Notes under the pieces: generated by a model
The model's input: the letters and a program-made list of their open reading frames with translations, nothing else
Told to the model about the DNA's origin: nothing
Database searches by the model: none
Shown here: in pieces, positions 58,318-64,000 of the stretch
Numbering within the stretch: the first letter of the stretch is position 1
Layout of the letters: each line of letters starts with the position of its first letter
Made by a program: the position numbers and the translations under genes
Source: Gilliamella sp. App4-10
GTDB taxonomy: Bacteria > Pseudomonadota > Gammaproteobacteria > Enterobacterales > Orbaceae
Direction: 5' to 3'
DNA: 64,000 bases
Assembly (NCBI RefSeq): GCF_001690495.1
Contig: NZ_LZGS01000046.1
Coordinates: 62,001-126,000 of the forward strand

Positions 58318-60487
58318 ATCATTATTAGATGGACTGAATATAGAGCAACAAAATGCAGTCACTACCGATAACCAATATACTATTGTTCTTGCTGGCGCAG
58401 GGAGTGGTAAAACTCGCGTTTTAGTTCACCGTATTGCGTGGCTCTGCGTCGAAAAACACTATTCGCCGCGTTCAATTTTTGCCGTTACTTTTACAAATAA
58501 AGCTGCTACCGAAATGCAAGAGCGTATTCAAGCATTAGTGGGTGAAGGTTATTTTAATGGTATGTGGGTGGGTACGTTTCATGGATTGGCTCATCGTTTA
58601 CTGCGTATGTTTTCTGAGCAAGCTAAATTACCTTCTAATTTTCAACTTATTGATACAGAAGACCAAATTCGGCTTATCAAGCGGATTTTTCGCGAACGAA
58701 AAATCGATGAAAAACAGTGGTCAGCCAAAGAATGTGCTACTTTTATTTCTACTCAAAAAGAAAAGGGAGTTCGCGCAAAAGATATTGTCACTGAAGATCC
58801 TAAACAGGTAATGTGGCAAACGATTTATTGTGACTATCAAGCTATCTGTGATAGAGTCGGTTATGTTGATTTTTCGGAATTAATTCTCAGAACCTATGAA
58901 CTGCTTTGTTTGGATAAAGACGTTTTAAATTATTGTCATCATCGTTTTTGCAATATTTTAATTGATGAATTCCAAGACACCAATAAGATCCAATATCACT
59001 TGGTAAAAAAACTTGCTGGTGATACAGCTAATGTGATGATTGTAGGTGATGATGACCAATCTATCTATAGTTGGCGCGGTGCCAATGCAGATAATCTTCA
59101 ACTATTTATCAATGATTACCCTGAAACTGAAATTATTCGGTTAGAACAAAATTACCGTTCAACTGGTAATATTTTAGATGTGGCCAATAAATTGATAGCG
59201 AAAAATCAAAATCGGTTGGGTAAAAACTTATGGACAGATAGAGGTGATGGAGAACAAATTTCGCTTTATATTGGTTTTAATGATCTTGATGAAGCAAGGT
59301 TTGTTGTTGGTCAAATAAAAAAACGTCATCAAGAAGGTGAAAATTACGCAAACTGTGCTATTTTGTACCGTAATAATGTACAATCACGCATATTTGAAGA
59401 TACGCTATTACAAGCGGGATTACCTTATCAGATTTATGGTTCTATTCGCTTTTATGAACGACAAGAAGTAAAATTAGCGCTGGCCTATTTGCGACTATTA
59501 CATGATCACCATAATGACATGGCTTTTGAAGCGACGATCAATACGCCAACACGAGGAATTGGAAATGTCACACTAGATAAAGTTAGATTGACGGCAAGGC
59601 AACATAATATTTCATTGTGGGAAGCATGTTTAATGCTAATTCAAAGCAATGCATTGACAGAAAGACAACGTTCAGGTATCAGCCGTTTTTTGGAATTGAT
59701 GGAATCTATCTTTGATGAGGTCGGAGCACAACCATTTTACAAACAACTTGATGCAATTATTAAATTATCTGGTGTATTGCAGATGTATGAGCAAGAACCA
59801 GGCATTAAAGGGCAAGCAAGATTAGAAAATCTTGAGGAATTGGTATCGGCCGCTGAGCAATTTTATCGTTCCAATGAAAACACCATTATTGAAGATAGTG
59901 AAACGGGTAAAACATTGACTGTTTTAGAGTCATTTTTAGCTTATACTTCGCTAGAAAGCCGTGATGCGATCAATGAACAAGATTCAGTTCAATTAATGAC
60001 ACTGCATTCTGCCAAAGGTCTGGAGTTTGATTATGTGTTTATTGTTGGATTAGAAGAGGGCATATTTCCAGCGCAGCGATCTTCTCAAGAAGTCGAAAAA
60101 ATGGAGGAAGAAAGACGCCTTGCTTATGTCGGCATTACTAGAGCACGTAAATGTCTAACTCTGTCATTAGCTGAGTTAAGACGTTTATATGGTCGTGAAG
60201 AGCGTAATTTACCTTCACGCTTTTTAGCTGAGTTGCCGATTGATAAATTAAATCAAATTAGTCATCGAGGGGTTATCTCATCATCTGGACTCAAAAAGTC
60301 TTCCCTTGAAAAAACTCGCCAAAGTGATGGTTATCAATTGGGTCGTAAAGTGTTACATAACCGTTTTGGTGAAGGAACTATTATCAACCTTGATGGTGAG
60401 GGCGATCATAAGCGAGCTCAAATTGCTTTTGTTAATGAAGGTATTAAATGGCTGGTAGTTAAACTGGCAAACCTAACTTTATTGTAG
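58304..60487 (+). CDS. uvrD: DNA helicase II UvrD
   Basis: Superfamily 1A 3'-5' helicase that unwinds incised strands in excision and mismatch repair. Walker A is LAGAGSGKT near residue 30, Walker B is LIDEFQDTNKIQYHL near 220, QSIYSWRGA (motif III) near 250, EQNYRST near 283, VQLMTLHSAKGLEFDYVF near 565 and YVGITRARK near 605. The C-terminal segment (LGRKVLHNRFGEGTI) is the UvrD RNA-polymerase-binding Tudor-like domain. 727 residues (E. coli 720). Confidence 0.97.
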   Translation: MKINKSLLDGLNIEQQNAVTTDNQYTIVLAGAGSGKTRVLVHRIAWLCVEKHYSPRSIFAVTFTNKAATEMQERIQALVGEGYFNGMWVGTFHGLAHRLLRMFSEQAKLPSNFQLIDTEDQIRLIKRIFRERKIDEKQWSAKECATFISTQKEKGVRAKDIVTEDPKQVMWQTIYCDYQAICDRVGYVDFSELILRTYELLCLDKDVLNYCHHRFCNILIDEFQDTNKIQYHLVKKLAGDTANVMIVGDDDQSIYSWRGANADNLQLFINDYPETEIIRLEQNYRSTGNILDVANKLIAKNQNRLGKNLWTDRGDGEQISLYIGFNDLDEARFVVGQIKKRHQEGENYANCAILYRNNVQSRIFEDTLLQAGLPYQIYGSIRFYERQEVKLALAYLRLLHDHHNDMAFEATINTPTRGIGNVTLDKVRLTARQHNISLWEACLMLIQSNALTERQRSGISRFLELMESIFDEVGAQPFYKQLDAIIKLSGVLQMYEQEPGIKGQARLENLEELVSAAEQFYRSNENTIIEDSETGKTLTVLESFLAYTSLESRDAINEQDSVQLMTLHSAKGLEFDYVFIVGLEEGIFPAQRSSQEVEKMEEERRLAYVGITRARKCLTLSLAELRRLYGREERNLPSRFLAELPIDKLNQISHRGVISSSGLKKSSLEKTRQSDGYQLGRKVLHNRFGEGTIINLDGEGDHKRAQIAFVNEGIKWLVVKLANLTLL

Positions 60488-60524
60488 AGTTTTCTTTTAA
60501 GTAAGATTTTGTCATGACACGATT

Positions 60525-60560
60525 AAACGGGAATTAATTTAACACTTAATTCCCGTTTTT
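60525..60560 (+). terminator. uvrD rho-independent terminator
   Basis: AAACGGGAATTAA / TTAATTCCCGTTT, a perfect 13-bp stem with an 8-base loop, ends in five T. It lies 37 bp after uvrD and 7 bp from the convergent cyaY stop, so it may serve both. Confidence 0.92.
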
Positions 60561-60567
60561 GTATATA

Positions 60568-60879
60568 TTATTGATCAGCTTGTTCTTTTACAGATTCAGA
60601 AAAAATTTGGTCGAATGACTTGTCGGTTCGATTACAAATCCAATTATTATTCAAATAATCAAAATGATAACCTTGATTATGTGTAGCTAACCAAATCTGA
60701 AAAAGAGGTTCTTGAGTATTAACAATGATTTTACTGCTATTTGGAAAACTAATGGTGATGACGTTGCCATTTGTTTCATAGTCTAAATCAATATCATGTT
60801 CATCAATATAATCGTCCAAAAAATGTTCTATTTTATTGAATAACTGATCGGTAAGGGTATGGAATTGTTTGATATTCAT
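60568..60879 (-). CDS. cyaY: Frataxin-like iron protein CyaY
   Basis: Iron-binding regulator of IscS in iron-sulfur cluster assembly. The acidic first helix (HFLDDYIDEHDIDLDYE, near 20-35) and the beta-sheet signature NSSKIIVNTQEPLFQIWLAT near 50-70, then GYHFDYLNNNWICNR, match E. coli CyaY. I chose ATG 60879 (103 residues; E. coli 106); the frame extends 21 codons further upstream, with no homology. In E. coli cyaY lies beside yifL at the other end of this cluster. Confidence 0.94.
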   Translation of the reverse strand: MNIKQFHTLTDQLFNKIEHFLDDYIDEHDIDLDYETNGNVITISFPNSSKIIVNTQEPLFQIWLATHNQGYHFDYLNNNWICNRTDKSFDQIFSESVKEQADQ

Positions 60880-60975
60880 AAAGGCGTAATCATTTAAATA
60901 AATAATGAAGTGATAGTAGCATAAATGGCTATACTCTGCCACAGCAAGGTGGCAAGAGTAAAAGTAGAGTTTGAT

Positions 60976-61491
60976 TTAATAATTATTAATTGGTAAAGAA
61001 CAAGCAATAACAAGTAACTTATATTGCTCTTTATCTTGAGTTATAGCAACCCAGCGGTTTGGTATTTCAATGGTATTAATCAATTTTCCATCTCCAAAGT
61101 AGTATTCGATTGTTCGGAGTTTGCCTTTTGCTAACTCCATTTTGTCACAATTAGCATAATACTCAATCTTGATAGAATGATAGGGTATTTCAGTGCCATC
61201 ATCATTTTTTTTCACTAATGCCGGAAAATAATTCTTCACCTCACTAAATACTCGAACTTTAGCGTTGTAAGGATGAAGTTTAATCGATTCTCTATCTAAA
61301 AATGAATAACCAATAGTATTATCTTCGTTTGTTATAGATGTTGGAATAAATTGTTTACCTACCCTAGGATCTTTTAAACTTTCAGCAGCAGTATTCTCAT
61401 TCGCTTTAGTGTTGGTATCAGTTTTTTCTTCAACAGCATAGCTAAATGTCACAAAAGAAAAGAGAATTAAAAATAAACTGATCTTTTTCAT
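60976..61491 (-). CDS. Secreted protein, surface-adhesin-E-like
   Basis: A 171-residue protein with a clear signal peptide (MKKISLFLILFSFVTFSYAV, cleavage near 19) and a Thr/Asn/Glu-rich linker to about residue 40. The mature part holds YSFLDRESIKLHPYNAKVRVF near 65-85, a conserved-looking YYANCDKMELAKGKLRTIEYY near 110-130 and a late Cys in LLVIACSLP. The spacing of the two Cys and overall strand pattern resemble the surface-adhesin protein E family of Haemophilus, but this is a judgement from pattern only. It abuts the upstream 259-residue secreted protein gene. Confidence 0.65.
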   Translation of the reverse strand: MKKISLFLILFSFVTFSYAVEEKTDTNTKANENTAAESLKDPRVGKQFIPTSITNEDNTIGYSFLDRESIKLHPYNAKVRVFSEVKNYFPALVKKNDDGTEIPYHSIKIEYYANCDKMELAKGKLRTIEYYFGDGKLINTIEIPNRWVAITQDKEQYKLLVIACSLPINNY

Positions 61492-62271
61492 TTAAATATT
61501 ATCTCCAACTTTTGAATTAGTTTCTGCAGGGTTAGTTTGTGGTTGAGATTGTTCTTTCTCTTTTTTCATTTTTTCTTTGTATACCTTAATTCGTTCTTGA
61601 CGTTCAGCTTCATGTTTTTCGATGATTGGTTTTAGATCAGGACGAGTCGCTAGAAGAATTTCTTTTTTTAAATCTCCTTGGATAGAACAAAAAACGCTAC
61701 TTTGATTATCGGCAGTAAGCTCTAAATAAAGCGCTTTATTAATTGTGCCAAGTCTTGGTATAACGCCATCAATAGCATAAAGATCGTCTTTCCATGCTGG
61801 AAATTTTGACTGGTGATCATAAATTTTAGGGTTCGCTATGTAAACATCGGTGTTGTATGGCAACCAGTTAATATTCTTTAAAGCTTTTTTAATTTCATCT
61901 TCTTTGTTATCAAAGATAAACCCCCAATAAAGAAACTGGCCAGATAAAGTGGTTGGGATATAGATGTTTTGATAACCTGTAATTTTTAAACCGCGATATT
62001 CAAGCGGTTTTTTAAACTTCACTTTGTTTTTGTCTGCCTGATAAATAGATTCAACGGGGATATAGGTTACATTATCAGGAGTAGTAGCTAAATCAATATA
62101 TTGACTTATTGAATTTTGATGTTTAGCAAGTTGTTCGAAAAAACGATTATTACATTGAAGAAACGTATCAATGACTTTATCTGTTTCACTTTGCTTATTG
62201 TTAGTTTGTGCGATAGATAGACAGGGGAAAAATAAAAAACAAACAAACAGAGAAAGTTTTTTTAAATGCAT
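61492..62271 (-). CDS. Secreted protein of unknown function
   Basis: I do not recognise this 259-residue protein. It has a signal peptide (KKLSLFVCFLFFPCLSIA, cleavage near 21), two Cys in the mature part (near 40 and 202), aromatic-rich middle segments (LSGQFLYWGFIFDNKEDE near 110) and a strongly charged C-terminal helix (EKHEAERQERIKVYKEKMKK), ending in a Gln/Pro/Asn tail. The stop is directly followed by the ATG of the next secreted protein, so translation is coupled and the two probably act together in the envelope. Confidence 0.75.
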   Translation of the reverse strand: MHLKKLSLFVCFLFFPCLSIAQTNNKQSETDKVIDTFLQCNNRFFEQLAKHQNSISQYIDLATTPDNVTYIPVESIYQADKNKVKFKKPLEYRGLKITGYQNIYIPTTLSGQFLYWGFIFDNKEDEIKKALKNINWLPYNTDVYIANPKIYDHQSKFPAWKDDLYAIDGVIPRLGTINKALYLELTADNQSSVFCSIQGDLKKEILLATRPDLKPIIEKHEAERQERIKVYKEKMKKEKEQSQPQTNPAETNSKVGDNI

Positions 62272-62358
62272 GTGAATTTCCTTTTATCAATATTTATAGT
62301 TATTTTTTTGTAAAGCAATTGTAAAGTAATGTAAAAGGCAATGTCAATCTACATTATT

Positions 62359-62979
62359 TTAATCTTCAATGAAAACCATTAAATCACCATGTTTAAATGA
62401 TATTTTAACTAAATCGTTAATCGCTTTGTTTCTTAAACTAACCATTTCACCTAGCGATAGATTTTGGTCAATCAAGGGATATTGTAAGCCGGTGATAGTT
62501 AAACCCGTTACTTTGGAAAGTGGCATTAGTGAAATAATATGATCTTTTACATGAGTAATTTCCTGATGATATTTGGCAAAAAAGAAATGGCAATAATTAT
62601 CATAAAACGTTATTTGATATTGATGATAATATTGCATTGCAACAGAAAGATTTCCTAAAAAGTGATCGCTCGCCCTTCCTGTAGCGCCAAATACATCAAA
62701 TGAAGTTATCCCTTTACTCATTAGAAATAAAAGTGCTTTTTCAAAATCCGTTTTATTTTGATCGGGTGTATGAATAACTTCAGTTTTGGGAGGAATTTTA
62801 CCGTTTGAATTATAACTGTCTAAATCACCAATAATAAAATCAGGTTGGATTGATGATGTGGACAGATAATTATGGTAAGCACCATCAGTACAAGCGATAT
62901 AGGTGTACTTTTCTAAATTACAAAAGCTATGCAATGGTGGCTCACCATTGACAAAGAGTAAGGCTTTATTTTGTGACAT
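62359..62979 (-). CDS. thiN: Thiamine pyrophosphokinase
   Basis: Transfers pyrophosphate from ATP to thiamine to make the coenzyme TPP directly, as in Bacillus and eukaryotes; enterobacteria instead use ThiK and ThiL. Family motifs are ACTDGAYHNYL near 30, DFIIGDLDSYNS near 47, TPDQNKTDFEKALLFL near 70 and GATGRASDHFLGNL near 98. 206 residues. AAAGGAAG precedes the ATG. Indicates dependence on imported or salvaged thiamine, at least in part. Confidence 0.93.
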   Translation of the reverse strand: MSQNKALLFVNGEPPLHSFCNLEKYTYIACTDGAYHNYLSTSSIQPDFIIGDLDSYNSNGKIPPKTEVIHTPDQNKTDFEKALLFLMSKGITSFDVFGATGRASDHFLGNLSVAMQYYHQYQITFYDNYCHFFFAKYHQEITHVKDHIISLMPLSKVTGLTITGLQYPLIDQNLSLGEMVSLRNKAINDLVKISFKHGDLMVFIED

Positions 62980-63011
62980 CGGCTTCCTTTTAGGTTTACC
63001 TGATTGGTTAA

Positions 63012-63473
63012 TTACAAAGCTAACGTATAAGCCATGATAATCGCATCTTCTTGTTTACCATCGGTTGTTGGATAATAATTTTTTCGAATTGTGATTTGAT
63101 TAAAACCCAGCGCATGGTATAGCGAAATTGCTGACGTATTTGATTGCCTGACTTCAAGCCAAAGTGTTGAAATCGGACAAGGCGATTTTATGGTTATTAA
63201 CGCTTCTATCAAATGGTTGAGTAGAGCTTTTGCCAGTCCTTGCTTTCTAAAATCGGGATGAATTGCAATATTAAATAAATTAGCCTCATCGGCGATTTGT
63301 TGGCAGATGCAAAATCCTACTATTTGGTTATCAATCGTTATTTTAAAATTTAAGTAATGATCACCTTGGTTTGAAAAGAACGTCTGTTTTGACCAAGGGA
63401 TTGCATGACAGATCAGCTCTAATTCAAAAGCTTTTACTAAATCATGTTCGGTCAGGGTGGAAATAGTTTTCAT
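63012..63473 (-). CDS. rimI: Ribosomal protein S18 alanine N-acetyltransferase RimI
   Basis: GNAT acetyltransferase acting on the N-terminal Ala of S18. The acetyl-CoA loop is FRKQGLAKALLNHLIEAL near 75-92, preceded by ADEANLFNIAIHPDF. WLEVRQSNTSAISLYHALGF near 108 and RKNYYPTTDGKQEDAIIM near the C terminus match E. coli RimI. I chose ATG 63473 (153 residues); upstream codons are inside holD. The start overlaps the holD end by 32 bases. Confidence 0.95.
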   Translation of the reverse strand: MKTISTLTEHDLVKAFELELICHAIPWSKQTFFSNQGDHYLNFKITIDNQIVGFCICQQIADEANLFNIAIHPDFRKQGLAKALLNHLIEALITIKSPCPISTLWLEVRQSNTSAISLYHALGFNQITIRKNYYPTTDGKQEDAIIMAYTLAL

Positions 63474-63849
63474 ATTGACATAACTGTTGCCAAAGTAGGC
63501 GTTTTTGTTGGGGTGCTTTTGCAAGCTGATCTAAGCTAGCGGTTTGAATCGTTAATGGGTTTTGCCAAGACTCTTCAGGCGTTATATCGATAAACCAAAT
63601 CACTGTTTTAATATCACTCGCTGATACAATAAGTTGAGATGGTGTTAATACTAGCACCTGATCTTGGGTAAGACGAATCGCATTTAATATATCCAGATAG
63701 ATTTTTTGGGTTGGTTGCTCTTTGGCAACGACAATTAGCCGGATCTTATCGCTGATATGAGTGGCGATTTCGCCCTTAAAGACATTTGTGTTGCGCAAAA
63801 CATATTGCGTTATATTGCACTGCTTTAGGTACCAATCTTGTTGCGTCAT
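63442..63849 (-). CDS. holD: DNA polymerase III psi subunit HolD
   Basis: Bridges the clamp loader to chi and SSB. This poorly conserved 135-residue protein is recognised by DWYLKQCNITQYVLRNTNVFKGEIA at the N terminus (chi-binding region), LTQDQVLVLTP near 65 and LLWQQLCQYENYFHPDRT at the C terminus. Context supports it: holD-rimI with divergent rsmC is the enterobacterial order. No clear Shine-Dalgarno sequence. Confidence 0.93.
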   Translation of the reverse strand: MTQQDWYLKQCNITQYVLRNTNVFKGEIATHISDKIRLIVVAKEQPTQKIYLDILNAIRLTQDQVLVLTPSQLIVSASDIKTVIWFIDITPEESWQNPLTIQTASLDQLAKAPQQKRLLWQQLCQYENYFHPDRT

Positions 63850-63937
63850 TATTGACTTACTGTTTTTTATTAGAGATTAAAGATAGTTAATTGTATAATC
63901 AATGCATCAATTTATAAAGGTTTTTCATTGAGGAAAT

Positions 63938-64000
63938 ATGGCAACATCAGCTTTTACTCCAGCAAGTCAAGTACTTGAGCGTCATCAAACATTTTTTAGT
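63938..64000 (+). CDS. rsmC: 16S rRNA (guanine1207-N2)-methyltransferase RsmC, 5' end only
   Basis: The first 21 codons are visible. SAFTPASQVLERH matches the E. coli RsmC start, and AGGA stands 4 bases before ATG 63938. It is divergent from holD, as in E. coli. The enzyme methylates G1207 of 16S rRNA in the 30S subunit; its catalytic domain lies beyond the window. Confidence 0.88.
   Translation, partial: MATSAFTPASQVLERHQTFFS

Noticed and set aside
60880-60942. Upstream extension of cyaY
   Set aside because: The 21 extra codons do not resemble frataxin, whose helix starts after ATG 60879.

Overview
The window is a contiguous stretch of an AT-rich gammaproteobacterial chromosome, densely packed with housekeeping genes. 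Gene content and local order are enterobacterial/pasteurellacean in type: purEK, glnK-amtB, psd-mscM, rpoZ-spoT-recG, lptM-lysA-dapF-DUF484-xerC-yigB-uvrD, holD-rimI beside rsmC, and darP divergent from pmbA. Protein sequences resemble E. coli orthologues, but base composition is strongly AT-biased. Loss of intervening genes and an ascorbate-utilisation operon fit a gut-associated member of the Orbaceae (Gilliamella/Frischella/Orbus type). That assignment is inference; no rRNA or tRNA gene is visible here.

Layout. 0-2.6 kb: a truncated unknown gene, folD, ppiB and lpxH. 2.6-7.3 kb: a complete molybdate locus, modABC divergent from modEF around a near-consensus ModE operator. 7.7-9.7 kb: uvrB, preceded by DnaA-box-like sites. 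9.7-10.1 kb: a decayed yoaB (RidA family) pseudogene and a terminator. 10.2-15.3 kb: purE, purK, dgt, then glnK-amtB behind a sigma-54 promoter and an NtrC site. 15.4-19 kb: a small unknown protein, a 1.2-kb gene-free stretch, a DsdC-like LysR regulator without dsdXA, and an EamA transporter. 19.2-21.3 kb: nucleoside uptake and phosphorolysis (xapB-like, punA-like). 21.6-28.3 kb: fdhD, a DedA protein, mscM, psd and an NhaD-like antiporter. 28.7-36.6 kb: rlmF, dld, mutS, a 0.9-kb degenerate region, gapA and a cold-shock protein. 37-41.3 kb: ppa, darP, pmbA and a SulP transporter. 41.5-46 kb: rpoZ-spoT-recG. 46.1-52.9 kb: the L-ascorbate (ula) regulon. 53.2-60.5 kb: lptM-lysA-dapF-DUF484-xerC-yigB-uvrD. 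60.6-64 kb: cyaY, two secreted unknowns, thiN, rimI, holD and the start of rsmC.

How it works together. Molybdate uptake with FdhD suggests molybdenum-dependent formate dehydrogenase. GlnK/AmtB with a sigma-54/NtrC control region shows classical nitrogen control. The ula genes give a full route from L-ascorbate to D-xylulose 5-phosphate, with a CRP site for catabolite control. A perfect LexA box lies ahead of uvrD, while uvrB has no recognisable one.

No new defence or mobile system is evident. The best leads are a 29-codon hydrophobic ORF between the LexA box and uvrD, a ModC lacking its TOBE domain, the fused and reordered ula operon, an imperfect 31-bp inverted repeat near 28.5 kb, and two gene-free stretches that look like sites of gene loss.
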